Assembly (NCBI GenBank): GCA_037045645.1
Contig: JBAOIH010000004.1
Span: 488,061-552,060, forward strand
Source: Nocardioides sp.
GTDB taxonomy: Bacteria > Actinomycetota > Actinomycetes > Propionibacteriales > Nocardioidaceae
Reading direction: 5' to 3'
Length of the DNA stretch: 64,000 nt
The translations under genes were made by a program, and so were the position numbers. A model generated the notes under the pieces. It was not told the origin of the DNA and ran no database searches. It saw nothing but the letters and a program-made list of their open reading frames with translations. Every line of letters begins with the position of its first letter. The first letter of the stretch is position 1. Positions 7,722 through 15,353 of the stretch are shown here, piece after piece.

Positions 7722-8884
7722 GTCCCCCACGGTAACCACCCTTCCAGCACGAACTGGCCTCCTTGCGACGTGTGGGTCAACCGCCCGCCGCTGAGTTGAG
7801 CCCGCTCACGCAACCCGATCAAGCCCAGGCGACTGCCCGAGGTGTCCGCCCGGCGGAAGCCCTCGGGGTTGGTCACCCGCACCGTGAGTCCGGATCCCGG
7901 GCCTCCGGTGACGGTGATCGAGACGCGCGAGCCGGGTGCGTGACGAGCCGCGTTGGTCAGTCCCTCCTGGACGATCCGATAGACCGCGCGGCCCAGGGGA
8001 TCAGGCACGTCCGCCCCGTCCGTGGTGATGTCTTCGTTCAGGTGAACATTGGCTCCGGACCTACGCCAGTCGTCGACCATCGTGCGTACGTCCTGATAGG
8101 TCGGCTGCGGTGTGAGTTGCTGGCCGGAGGCCGGGTCGCGCAGGACACCGAGAACGCCGCGCAGATCGTCGATGGCGCTGGCTGCCGTGTGTTGCAAGGT
8201 GACGGCGACCTTGCGCAGGGCGTCGGCGTCAAGATCGGTACGCACCGCCATCGCACCCGACAGCATCGACATCTGGGTGATGCGGTGCGCCAGCACGTCG
8301 TGCATCTCCCGCGCGATCCGAGCGCGCTCCTGTTCGCGCGCGCGTCCGATCCGCTCGTCGCGTTCGGCCTCGGCCTGCTCCGCGCGGCGACGCAACTGGA
8401 AGTACATCTCGCGGCGCGATCCGATGTAGAGGCCCCAGCCGATCTGGATCAGGACGAAGGCGACCGTGATCAAGAACGCCTCCCACTCCACGATCTCGCC
8501 GGCGTCGATGTGCTGATACTCCTTGAAGAACATCGAGGCGCTCAGGATCACCAGCGAGAGCGGGATGATCTCGCGGGGGTAGCGGCGGGTCGCGACGGAG
8601 ACCGCGGCCAGCAAGGCCGGTCCACCGGCCAGCGCCGAGACGCCGGCGGAGACGTTGAGGAGCAATGCGATCGAGAGTGGGAACCGGCGACGCCAGTTGA
8701 CCAGAACGTACGCCGAGATGCCGACAGCGATGTCGATCCAGAAGCGGTAGCGCTGGTGCTGCCACTGGTCCTGGACCGCCCAGGACCAGAAGATCGAGCT
8801 CATCACGAGCATCCCGACCAGGCGCCAGAGGCGACCGGCCAGAGTGATCTCTGGCTGGTATTGCTCCGGAAGCGCGCGGTCCAC
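7718..8884 (-). CDS. Membrane sensor histidine kinase (HisKA_3 type)
   Basis: The N-terminal 150 residues hold about five membrane segments with very short loops, followed by a coiled region rich in E and R. The dimerisation and phosphorylation site is ERARIAREMHDVLAHRITQMS. A HATPase domain closes the protein, with VQEGLTNAARHAPG (N box) and GLIGLRERAQ (G box). It is an intramembrane-sensing kinase that would report cell-envelope stress. GTG 8884 is preceded by TAAAGT and seven bases, which suits a leaderless start. The frame also contains a GTG at 8911. Confidence 0.85.
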   Translation of the reverse strand: MDRALPEQYQPEITLAGRLWRLVGMLVMSSIFWSWAVQDQWQHQRYRFWIDIAVGISAYVLVNWRRRFPLSIALLLNVSAGVSALAGGPALLAAVSVATRRYPREIIPLSLVILSASMFFKEYQHIDAGEIVEWEAFLITVAFVLIQIGWGLYIGSRREMYFQLRRRAEQAEAERDERIGRAREQERARIAREMHDVLAHRITQMSMLSGAMAVRTDLDADALRKVAVTLQHTAASAIDDLRGVLGVLRDPASGQQLTPQPTYQDVRTMVDDWRRSGANVHLNEDITTDGADVPDPLGRAVYRIVQEGLTNAARHAPGSRVSITVTGGPGSGLTVRVTNPEGFRRADTSGSRLGLIGLRERAQLSGGRLTHTSQGGQFVLEGWLPWGT

Positions 8885-8952
8885 GGCAGGGACTTTAGTT
8901 TCTCGTGACACAGTCAGTGGTCACTTTGGTGGTCGCCACCTCACCCGTAAGA

Positions 8953-9870
8953 ATGGCTCGCGTGATTGTCGCGGAGGGATTGACCAAACGGTACGGCGAG
9001 TTCATCGCGGTCGATGAGGTGTCGTTCGAGTGTCGTCGCGGCGCGGTGACCGGCTTCCTGGGGCCTAACGGCGCCGGTAAGACGACCACGATGCGGATCA
9101 TGGTCGGGCTTACCCCTGCCACCGGCGGCTCGGTGTCGATCGGCGGACACGCGTACTGCGAGATCCCCAACCCGGGGCGGCACATCGGCGTCCTGCTCGA
9201 CGCCTCGGCACAGCACGCCGGTCGTACCGGGCGGGAGGTGCTGTCGCTGGGCGCGCGGCTGATGGGTCTGCCGTCGAGCCGGGTCGAGGAGATGCTCGAG
9301 GTGGTGGGCCTGACGCCGCAGGAGGCCAAGCGGCGCGTACGCAACTACAGCCTCGGGATGCGACAGCGCCTCGGCATCGCGCACGCGATGCTCGGCGATC
9401 CGTCCGTGCTGATCCTCGACGAGCCCGCGAACGGTCTCGACCCGGCTGGCATCCGCTGGATGCGTGGCTTGTTGAAGGGGTACGCCGATCGCGGCGGCAC
9501 CGTGCTGTTGTCCAGCCACCTGCTGCACGAGGTGGAGCAGGTCGCCGACGAGATGATCCTGATCGGCAATGGGCGGATCGTCGCGCAAGGCACCCGAACT
9601 CAACTCCTCGACGGCCGACAAGCAGAGGCGAGCTATGTCGATTGTGTGGACAAGGCTGCCTTCGCGGCTGTTCTCGAAAGTGAAGGCATCTCGTGTCGCC
9701 CCCTCGACGGCGGCATCGAGGCGCAGGCGCCCGCCAGGCGGATCGGCGAGTTGGCGTTGAAACATGGCGTGGTGCTGTTGGAACTGAGGCACCTTGCCGC
9801 AGGACTCGAGGAGTTGTTCTTGGAACTCACCTCAGCAACCGCCCGCGAATCGGTGGAGGTCAGCGCATGA
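8953..9870 (+). CDS. ABC transporter ATP-binding protein (drug/lipid exporter type)
   Basis: The product has about 305 residues, with Walker A GPNGAGKTTT, signature YSLGMRQRLGIAHAML, Walker B VLILDEPANGLDP and a switch histidine in LLSSHLLHEVEQ. A roughly 80-residue C-terminal extension is typical of ATPases that work with separate ABC-2 permeases. The start is either ATG 8953 or GTG 8962. The earlier GTG at 8905 would overlap the divergent kinase promoter. The stop overlaps the permease ATG. Transcription away from the two-component genes suggests these are its targets. Confidence 0.85.
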   Translation: MARVIVAEGLTKRYGEFIAVDEVSFECRRGAVTGFLGPNGAGKTTTMRIMVGLTPATGGSVSIGGHAYCEIPNPGRHIGVLLDASAQHAGRTGREVLSLGARLMGLPSSRVEEMLEVVGLTPQEAKRRVRNYSLGMRQRLGIAHAMLGDPSVLILDEPANGLDPAGIRWMRGLLKGYADRGGTVLLSSHLLHEVEQVADEMILIGNGRIVAQGTRTQLLDGRQAEASYVDCVDKAAFAAVLESEGISCRPLDGGIEAQAPARRIGELALKHGVVLLELRHLAAGLEELFLELTSATARESVEVSA

Positions 9871-10667
9871 GCACCGCGATGGGCGAACTCGACACCTTGC
9901 GGATCGGCGACACCCCAGCGGTGCCCTTCATGCGGCTCGTCGGGGTCGAGGTGCGCAAGATGTACGACACCTTGGCGGGTCGCTGGCTGCTCGCGATCGC
10001 GCTCGGACTGGGGGCCTTTGCCCAGGCCATCGCGCTGATCGTCGTGGTCGTCCAGGACCAGCCGATGAAGTTCTCGGACTTCACCGGAATCTTCGCGTTC
10101 GTGTCGTCGATCCTGCTTCCCGTGGTCGGGATCATGCTGGTCACCAGCGAGTGGAGCCAGCGCACGGCGATGACGACCTTCACCCTGGAACCCCGGCGAG
10201 GCCGCGTCATCGGGGCCAAGCTCGCCGCTGGCCTGGTCTTGACGTTCGCGACGATCCTGATCGCGCTGATCTCCGCGGCAGTCTGCAACGCTCTCTACGG
10301 CGCTTTCCAGGGTGAGGCTGACTGGCAGGCCGAATGGCGGGTGCTCGGGGCGTTCGCGCTGACTCAGAGTCTGGCGATGATCGGCGGCTTCGCGCTGGCG
10401 TGCCTGTTCTTGAACACGCCCGCGGCGATCGTCGTCTACTTCGTCTACAAGTGGGTGCTTCCCTCCCTGATCGCAATCGGCTCCGCGTTGATGGTGTGGT
10501 TCGCCGACTTCGCGCCGTGGATCGACTTCCAGGCCGCGCAAGGACCCCTCTACGACGGCCCGATCAGTGGCGAGCAGTGGGGACAACTGCTCGTCAGCGG
10601 GTTCCTCTGGCTGGTCCTGCCGCTCGGCTTGGGCATCTGGCGGATCCTGCGCGCCGAGGTCAAGTAG
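9867..10667 (+). CDS. ABC-2 type permease
   Basis: This 266-residue membrane protein has six predicted spans (for example LLAIALGLGAFAQAIALIVVVV, IFAFVSSILLPVVGIMLV and LVSGFLWLVLPLGLGI). It contains EWSQRTAMTTFTLEPRR, the cytoplasmic segment seen in ABC-2 permeases that contacts the ATPase. It is coupled to the upstream ATPase gene by an ATGA overlap. The substrate is unknown; export of a lipid, peptide or antimicrobial is the usual role. Confidence 0.8.
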   Translation: MSTAMGELDTLRIGDTPAVPFMRLVGVEVRKMYDTLAGRWLLAIALGLGAFAQAIALIVVVVQDQPMKFSDFTGIFAFVSSILLPVVGIMLVTSEWSQRTAMTTFTLEPRRGRVIGAKLAAGLVLTFATILIALISAAVCNALYGAFQGEADWQAEWRVLGAFALTQSLAMIGGFALACLFLNTPAAIVVYFVYKWVLPSLIAIGSALMVWFADFAPWIDFQAAQGPLYDGPISGEQWGQLLVSGFLWLVLPLGLGIWRILRAEVK

Positions 10668-10676
10668 CCCCACTCA

Positions 10677-10682
10677 TAGGAT
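10677..10682 (+). promoter_or_regulatory. -10 box, leaderless promoter of rph
   Basis: TAGGAT is followed by seven bases and ATG 10690, with no ribosome binding site. It fixes the rph start against the longer upstream extension of the frame. Confidence 0.5.
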
Positions 10683-10689
10683 CGCCGTC

Positions 10690-11394
10690 ATGACGCGCGA
10701 AGACGGACGAGCCGACGACGAACTCCGACAGATCAAGATCACCCGCGACTGGCTGGACCACGCGGCGGGCTCGGTGCTGATCGAGTTCGGCAAGACGCGG
10801 GTGCTCTGTGCGGCATCCGCCTCCGAGGGAGTGCCGCGCTGGCGCAAGGGCTCCGGGCTCGGCTGGGTGACCGCCGAGTACGCGATGCTCCCCGCCGCGA
10901 CCAACACCCGCTCGGACCGCGAGTCGGTCAAGGGCCGCATCGGCGGTCGTACGCACGAGATCTCGCGGCTGATCGGCCGCTCACTGCGGGCGGTCATCGA
11001 CTACCAGGCGCTGGGGGAAAACACCATCCAGCTCGACTGTGACGTGCTCCAGGCCGACGGTGGGACGCGTACGGCCGCGATCACCGGGGCGTACGTCGCA
11101 CTGGCTGACGCCGCCGCGTTGCTGGGCAAGTCCGAGGCGTTGACCGGCTCGGTCGCCGCGGTCTCGGTCGGCATCATCGACGGCGTGCCCCGGCTCGATC
11201 TGCCGTACGTCGAGGACGTGCGGGCCGAGACGGACATGAACATCGTGATGACCGGGGACGGCAAGTTCATCGAGGTGCAAGGCACCGCGGAGGGCGCACC
11301 CTTCGACCGCGCCGAACTCGATGCTCTGCTTGCGCTCGGCGAGAAGGGGTGCGCTGACCTCACCCGGCTCCAGCGCGAGGCCCTAGGTGCCTGA
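10690..11394 (+). CDS. rph: Ribonuclease PH
   Basis: The 234-residue protein is colinear with RNase PH, the phosphorolytic 3'-5' exonuclease that trims tRNA 3' ends. Landmarks are the N-terminal HAAGSVLIEFGKTRVLC-like segment, RESVKGRIGGRTHEISRLIGR with the RNA-binding arginines, the phosphate-binding GGTRTAAITGA and the C-terminal FIEVQGTAEGAPF. It overlaps rdgB by eight bases, the usual pairing in actinobacteria, so processed RNA and clean nucleotide pools are made from one operon. Confidence 0.95.
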   Translation: MTREDGRADDELRQIKITRDWLDHAAGSVLIEFGKTRVLCAASASEGVPRWRKGSGLGWVTAEYAMLPAATNTRSDRESVKGRIGGRTHEISRLIGRSLRAVIDYQALGENTIQLDCDVLQADGGTRTAAITGAYVALADAAALLGKSEALTGSVAAVSVGIIDGVPRLDLPYVEDVRAETDMNIVMTGDGKFIEVQGTAEGAPFDRAELDALLALGEKGCADLTRLQREALGA

Positions 11395-12007
11395 CCTGCT
11401 CCTGGCGTCCAACAACGCCAAGAAACTCGCCGAGTTGCAGCGGATCCTGGCGCCGCTGGTGCCGGACGTACGCGTGCTCGGCCTCGGCGACGTGTCGGCG
11501 TACGACGAGCCGGTCGAAGACGGCGCCACGTTTGCCGACAATGCGCTGATCAAGGCCCGTGCTGGTCTGGCGCAAACGGGGTTGCCGACCGTGGCCGACG
11601 ACTCGGGTCTGTGCGTCGATGCGCTCAACGCCATGCCGGGCGTGTTGAGCGCGCGCTGGTCGGGCCAGCCGAAAAGCGACGAGCGCAACAACGCACTGCT
11701 GCTCGACCAACTCGCCGACGTGCCGGACGAGCGTCGCGGCGCTCACTTCGCGTGCGTGATCGCCGTGTGTCTGCCGGGCGGCACCGAGTTGGTCGAAGAG
11801 GGCCGGATGGACGGTCGGATCATCCGCGAGACTCGGGGGAGCGGGGGCTTCGGCTACGACGTGCTCTTCGTGGCCCGCGACACCGACGCCTCTGACAGGC
11901 CCGGGCGTACGTCGGCCGAACTCACCGTCGCCGAGAAGGACGCGATCTCACATCGCGGCAGGGCGCTTCGAGCACTGGCTCCTAGACTCGCTCAGGCTCT
12001 GCGCTGA
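11387..12007 (+). CDS. rdgB: Non-canonical purine NTP pyrophosphatase, RdgB/HAM1 family
   Basis: The 206-residue Ham1-fold enzyme hydrolyses XTP, ITP and dITP to monophosphates. Conserved features visible are LLLASNNAKKLAEL (substrate loop), TFADNALIKARAG, VADDSGLCVDALN (metal aspartates) and GSGGFGYDVLF. The GTG start at 11387 lies inside the end of rph. The gene ends against the converging SBF transporter gene, with a 26-base overlap of the two 3' ends. Confidence 0.95.
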   Translation: MPDLLLASNNAKKLAELQRILAPLVPDVRVLGLGDVSAYDEPVEDGATFADNALIKARAGLAQTGLPTVADDSGLCVDALNAMPGVLSARWSGQPKSDERNNALLLDQLADVPDERRGAHFACVIAVCLPGGTELVEEGRMDGRIIRETRGSGGFGYDVLFVARDTDASDRPGRTSAELTVAEKDAISHRGRALRALAPRLAQALR

Positions 12008-12851
12008 CCCGCTTGGACACCCACGAGCCCCACAGCGCGGCGAACAGGAACATGATCAGCGAATAGACCGCCGCGGGCACCGAGATCTCGGTGTTCTTCA
12101 ACACCGAGGTGGCGATCACGATCGCCAGTGTCGAGTTGTGGACGCCGATTTCCATCGATGAGGCGATCGCTTGCGGCCCGCCGACTCCCAGCAGTCGGGG
12201 CACGTAATAGCCCGCCAGCAGGCTGATCGCGCAGAAGATCGCGGTGATCAGACCTACCTGGCCCAGATACTTCGTCACGTTGGCGCGTTCGGCTACCAAG
12301 ATCCCCAGCACGAGGATTGCGAGCACAATCGCCGATCCGATGCGTACGGTCTTGTCCATCCGCGCCGCCCAGCCGTGGGCGCGGGCGTTGACCAGCATGC
12401 CGATCCCGACGGGCACCAAGATGATCACGAAGACCTTGAGCACCTCCGAGAAGGGCATCGCCACGTCGCCTTCCTCGCCGTAGTAGTTGATCGCCAGGCT
12501 GGTGATCAGCGGCAGCGTGACCACCGCGATGACCGTGTTGATCGCGGTCAGGCTGATGTTGAGGGCGACGTCGCCACGAAACAGGTGGCTGAAGAGACTT
12601 GCCGTGGTGCCACCCGGTGATGCCGCGAGCAGCATCATTCCGACGCCCAGCTGCCACGGCAGGTCGAAGAGGCGTACTAGCCCGAACGCGACCAGAGGCA
12701 GCAACACGATCTGGCAGACCAAGGCGATCGCCACTGCCTTGGGTGCGCGCGCGATCCGGGTGAAGTCGGCGACGGTCAAGCTCAGGCCGAGCCCGAACAT
12801 CACGAGCCCGAGGGCTAACGGAAGTCCGACACTGGTGAGGGCTGAGTCCAT
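11982..12851 (-). CDS. Bile acid:sodium symporter (SBF) family transporter
   Basis: The 289-residue membrane protein has nine to ten predicted helices and SBF-family features: GLSLTVADF in helix 2, LLAASPGGTTASLFSHLFRGD around the crossover, and EIGVHNSTLAIVIATS, where the sodium sites of related structures lie. It probably imports an organic acid with Na+. The substrate cannot be read from the sequence. ATG 12851 has TAGGGT six bases upstream (leaderless pattern). Confidence 0.85.
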   Translation of the reverse strand: MDSALTSVGLPLALGLVMFGLGLSLTVADFTRIARAPKAVAIALVCQIVLLPLVAFGLVRLFDLPWQLGVGMMLLAASPGGTTASLFSHLFRGDVALNISLTAINTVIAVVTLPLITSLAINYYGEEGDVAMPFSEVLKVFVIILVPVGIGMLVNARAHGWAARMDKTVRIGSAIVLAILVLGILVAERANVTKYLGQVGLITAIFCAISLLAGYYVPRLLGVGGPQAIASSMEIGVHNSTLAIVIATSVLKNTEISVPAAVYSLIMFLFAALWGSWVSKRVSAEPERV

Positions 12852-12857
12852 GGCGGG

Positions 12858-12863
12858 ACCCTA
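12858..12863 (-). promoter_or_regulatory. -10 box, leaderless promoter of the SBF transporter
   Basis: On the minus strand TAGGGT is followed by six bases and ATG 12851. Confidence 0.5.
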
Positions 12864-12866
12864 GCG

Positions 12867-12904
12867 TCGATCCACCCGGGTCACCGGGCTCATCGGTGGA
12901 TCGA
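12867..12904. repeat. Hairpin with 10-bp perfect arms
   Basis: TCGATCCACC (12867-12876) pairs with GGTGGATCGA (12895-12904) around an 18-base centre. It sits just upstream of the SBF promoter, in a stretch (12905-13083) where I see no gene. Confidence 0.5.
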
Positions 12905-13083
12905 GGCTTAGCGGACGGGCGAGACCGGTTTCGCCATCGGCGCGGAACTCGGCACCTGGCTATTTCGCCGGAATGTCTGACGCGGCCCGAAACATAGAAA
13001 CAGTTTGAGGCCGGTTGCGATCACCCCTCGGGAACCGAGTGTCGTCGTCATCGGGCACACGAGGCGGTGACGAGGGACTAGTC

Positions 13084-13555
13084 ATCCCGAAACCCCGCAG
13101 CCGGAGCCGAAGTCGACGTCATGGAATGGTTCGGCCACGACCGCACCCCCGAAAGCCCCATGAATGCGCAAGCGTACGAGCTCGACGCGGACGGGAAACG
13201 CATCCCGCGGGGTGGAAAGCTCCTGAACTCCTTGCGGCTCCTCAACACCAACAACTCCCCAGATGGCTCAGCTGACGAATACTGGAGCTCGAAGTGGCAT
13301 GTGTTCTCGGTGGAGTGGCGCGGTCCTGGCCACACCGACAGCCTCGGCACGCTTCTGCCCAACGGCGGATACGTCTTCCGCATCGACGGCGAAGTCGTCC
13401 TACGACCACGGAAGGCAGTCTCGAACACGCCCGAATACCTGTTGTTGAGCCAACTCGTCAGCGACTACGAAAACAGGACCTTCCAAAACACCGGCGCGGC
13501 AGGACAATCCGAGGTCACCAAGGTCGACTGGGTCCGGGTCTGGCAGAACATGTAG
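13084..13555 (+). pseudogene. GH16 glycoside hydrolase remnant, 5' truncated
   Basis: The frame carries the catalytic GH16 motif ExDxxE as EVDVMEWFGHD (about 13106-13138), then WHVFSVEW, GYVFRIDGE, LLLSQLVSDYE and VDWVRVWQ, all typical of the C-terminal half of secreted GH16 beta-glucanases. A stop (TAG, about 13078) precedes the segment. The signal peptide and N-terminal half of the sandwich domain are absent, so the piece cannot form a working enzyme. The first ATG in frame is 13121, after the catalytic motif has begun. It is probably a deletion remnant inside an accessory pocket. Confidence 0.75.
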
Positions 13556-13605
13556 CACAACAATGTCGACGCGAAGTGCTGACGGGGCGGTGCGTGCGGT
13601 ACACA

Positions 13606-14109
13606 ATGGACACGATGAAACGCCTTATCCGGCTCCTGGCTATGTTGACGGCAGGGTCGCTGATCGTGGTCGTGCCTCCCGCCGCGTCGAGCAGTGCAAC
13701 CTCAATTGCCTCGCCCAGCGTCTCACCAACCGAGGTCTTGCGCACGGTCATCGAGGGTGTTGCGGCACGCGACCCAGAGATGGTGTGCCCCAACGTTGCG
13801 CGGTACTTCAAGAAGTACATGAAGCAACTCGCCATCTACCAAGGTGCATACTTCGCGGGGCGCGACACCTGTAGGGAGGTGGCGGAGGATCTCTACACTG
13901 CCTACCCCCCGAAGCCGACCCACATCGCGAAGATCCGGTGGGTCGGGATGCAAAGCGATGACATCGCACTAGTGCGCCTCGTGGACAACAAGGGTCGAAA
14001 AGTGCTCTGGGTCCTCGTCTTGGAGAAGGGCGCCTGGAAAGTCCGCGGAAGCGTGTGCAGGTACGATGAACAGACCTGCGCAGAACACGCCTGGCCACCG
14101 TCGGCCTAG
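13606..14109 (+). CDS. Small secreted protein, NTF2-like, paralog A
   Basis: The product has 167 residues: signal peptide (RLIRLLAMLTAGSLIVVV, cleavage near the alanine and serine run), then a compact domain with four cysteines (VCPN, DTCRE, SVCRY, QTCAE) and a closing GAWKVRGSVC strand. The pattern of helices then strands, ending with a G-x-WKV strand, resembles NTF2/SnoaL-like lipoproteins, but I do not recognise a named family. Starts at 13606 and 13615 are both possible. The next gene is its paralog. Four cysteines suggest two disulfides and an extracytoplasmic place. Confidence 0.65.
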   Translation: MDTMKRLIRLLAMLTAGSLIVVVPPAASSSATSIASPSVSPTEVLRTVIEGVAARDPEMVCPNVARYFKKYMKQLAIYQGAYFAGRDTCREVAEDLYTAYPPKPTHIAKIRWVGMQSDDIALVRLVDNKGRKVLWVLVLEKGAWKVRGSVCRYDEQTCAEHAWPPSA

Positions 14110-14128
14110 CCGCTCCCCGGCGCGGCCT

Positions 14129-14635
14129 GTGAACCCAACCCTTCGGCTTCTGAGCCTCTTGATGGCAGTGTCGCTCCTCGCGGCTCTGCCTCCTGCTGCG
14201 GCTGCCAACGCGGCCTCTGCGAAATCGCCCAGCGTCTCGCCGACGGTGGTTGTGCGGACCGTCATCGAGGGAATCACCGCGACCGACCCCGACATGGTGT
14301 GCCCCAACATTGCGCGGGACTTCAAGAAGTACATGAAAAGACTCGCCCAGTACCTACATGCGTACACTCCGGGCCGCAACTCGTGCCGCGAAATCGCGGA
14401 GGACCTGTACGCCGCCAGCCCCCCGAAGCCCACCCGCATCGCGAAACTCCGCTGGGTTGGGATGCAAGGTGACGACATCGCACTGGTGCGCCTGACCGAC
14501 ACCAAGGGCAAGAAGGAGCTCATCGTCCTCGTAGTGGAGAAGGGTGCTTGGAAGTACCGCGGGGGTGTGTGCCAGTACGACGAAGAGACCTGCACGGAAA
14601 TGGGGGCCTGGCCTCCGTCGGGATCCCGACCATGA
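14129..14635 (+). CDS. Small secreted protein, NTF2-like, paralog B
   Basis: It is a close relative of the preceding protein across the mature domain (shared VRTVIEG, DMVCPNIAR, FKKYMK, CREIAEDLYAA, PPKPT, IAKLRWVGMQ, DDIALVRL, EKGAWK, CQYDEETC), with the four cysteines kept. The GTG at 14129 gives a clean signal peptide (LLSLLMAVSLLAALPPAAA). An ATG at 14066 would add 21 residues and overlap paralog A. A short third copy fragment follows at 14645. Function unknown. Confidence 0.6.
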   Translation: MNPTLRLLSLLMAVSLLAALPPAAAANAASAKSPSVSPTVVVRTVIEGITATDPDMVCPNIARDFKKYMKRLAQYLHAYTPGRNSCREIAEDLYAASPPKPTRIAKLRWVGMQGDDIALVRLTDTKGKKELIVLVVEKGAWKYRGGVCQYDEETCTEMGAWPPSGSRP

Positions 14636-14644
14636 GTCGGAGCG

Positions 14645-14666
14645 GGTGACGACATCGCACTGGTGC
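14645..14666 (+). repeat. Remnant of a third paralog copy
   Basis: These 22 bases are identical to 14468-14489, the segment of paralog B that encodes GDDIALV. The match decays on both sides. It suggests an older third tandem copy was deleted between here and the tRNA. Confidence 0.6.
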
Positions 14667-14692
14667 ACCGGCTCTCTGCGCCGAGCGAGGCT

Positions 14693-14698
14693 TAGACT
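14693..14698 (+). promoter_or_regulatory. -10 box upstream of the tRNA gene
   Basis: TAGACT ends eight bases before the mature tRNA 5' end, the expected place for its promoter. Confidence 0.4.
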
Positions 14699-14706
14699 GC
14701 TCCCGC

Positions 14707-14780
14707 GCGCCCGTAGCCCAATTGGTAGAGGCACCAGGTTTAGGTCCTGGCCAGTGCGAGTTCGAGTCTCGCCGGGCGTA
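14707..14780 (+). tRNA. tRNA with UAG anticodon (Leu, CUA codon), short variable loop
   Basis: A full cloverleaf folds by hand. Acceptor GCGCCCG/CGGGCGT has G1-U72 at its tip. The D arm starts GCCC and has GG in its loop. The anticodon stem CCAGG/CCTGG encloses loop TTTAGGT (anticodon TAG, G37). The variable loop is five bases (CCAGT). The T stem GCGAG/CTCGC encloses TTCGAGT. The discriminator is A73, and CCA is not encoded. The anticodon says leucine, and A73 and G37 agree, but normal bacterial tRNA-Leu has a long variable arm, which is missing here. The gene lies 15 bases before the converging bcp stop. Confidence 0.8.
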
Positions 14781-14794
14781 CGACCACTCCTGTC

Positions 14795-15265
14795 TCAGGC
14801 CAGCCCGAGGTCTTTACGCAACTTCGCCACGTGCCCGGTGGCCTTGACGTTGTATTGCGCCACCGCGATCTTGCCCTCCTCGTCGACGACGAACGTCGAG
14901 CGAATGACACCCTCGACGAGCTTGCCGTAGAGCTTCTTCTCCCCAAAAGCTGCGTACGCCTTGTGCACGGTCAGGTCGGGGTCGGAGGCCAGCGTGATGC
15001 TCAGCCCGTCGCGCTCGCGGAACTTGGCGAGCTTGGCGGGCGTGTCCTTGCTGATCCCGATGACCTCGTAGCCCTCGGCCTTCCACGAGGACAGGTTGTC
15101 GCTGAAATCGCACGCCTGCTTGGTGCAGCCCGGAGTCATCGCGGCGGGATAGAAGTAGACGATCACCTTGCGGCCACGCAGGTCGGCCTTCGAGACCGTC
15201 GAGCCGTCGTCGGTCGGGAGAGTGAAGTCGGGAGCGGCGTCGCCGGGGACGAGACGGTCGGTCAT
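14795..15265 (-). CDS. bcp: Thioredoxin-dependent peroxiredoxin, Bcp/PrxQ type
   Basis: The product has 156 residues. AhpC/TSA fold with N-terminal DRLVPGDAAPDFTLP and the peroxidatic cysteine in YPAAMTPGCTKQACDF, where the second cysteine five residues later is the usual PrxQ resolving partner. It reduces hydrogen and organic peroxides in the cytoplasm using thioredoxin. The upstream sequence contains a Nur-type palindrome that begins 13 bases before its ATG, so the gene may share nickel-dependent control with cbiMNQO on the other side. Confidence 0.93.
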   Translation of the reverse strand: MTDRLVPGDAAPDFTLPTDDGSTVSKADLRGRKVIVYFYPAAMTPGCTKQACDFSDNLSSWKAEGYEVIGISKDTPAKLAKFRERDGLSITLASDPDLTVHKAYAAFGEKKLYGKLVEGVIRSTFVVDEEGKIAVAQYNVKATGHVAKLRKDLGLA

Positions 15266-15277
15266 GGGCGGGTCTCC

Positions 15278-15300
15278 TTATTGCAAGTCATTTGCAATAA
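15278..15300. promoter_or_regulatory. Nur-type operator (TTGCAA-N5-TTGCAA)
   Basis: TTGCAA (15281-15286), five bases, TTGCAA (15292-15297), extended outward to a 9-bp inverted repeat TTATTGCAA/TTGCAATAA. This equals the Nur box described for the Fur-family nickel regulator of Streptomyces (tTGCaa-N5-ttGCAA). It lies between bcp and the nickel/cobalt transporter genes. Confidence 0.75.
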
Positions 15301-15353
15301 CATCGTGGGTGGAGCGTTCAGCGTAGCGAGATCCAGACACCTTAGGAGTGCCC

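Noticed and set aside
14740..14745. tRNA as an amber suppressor
   Set aside because: The anticodon is UAG, which reads CUA. An amber suppressor would need CUA as anticodon.
14645..14780. Integration site of a genomic island at the tRNA 3' end
   Set aside because: No repeat of the tRNA 3' end was found in the window and no integrase gene is present. The accessory pocket is on the 5' side.
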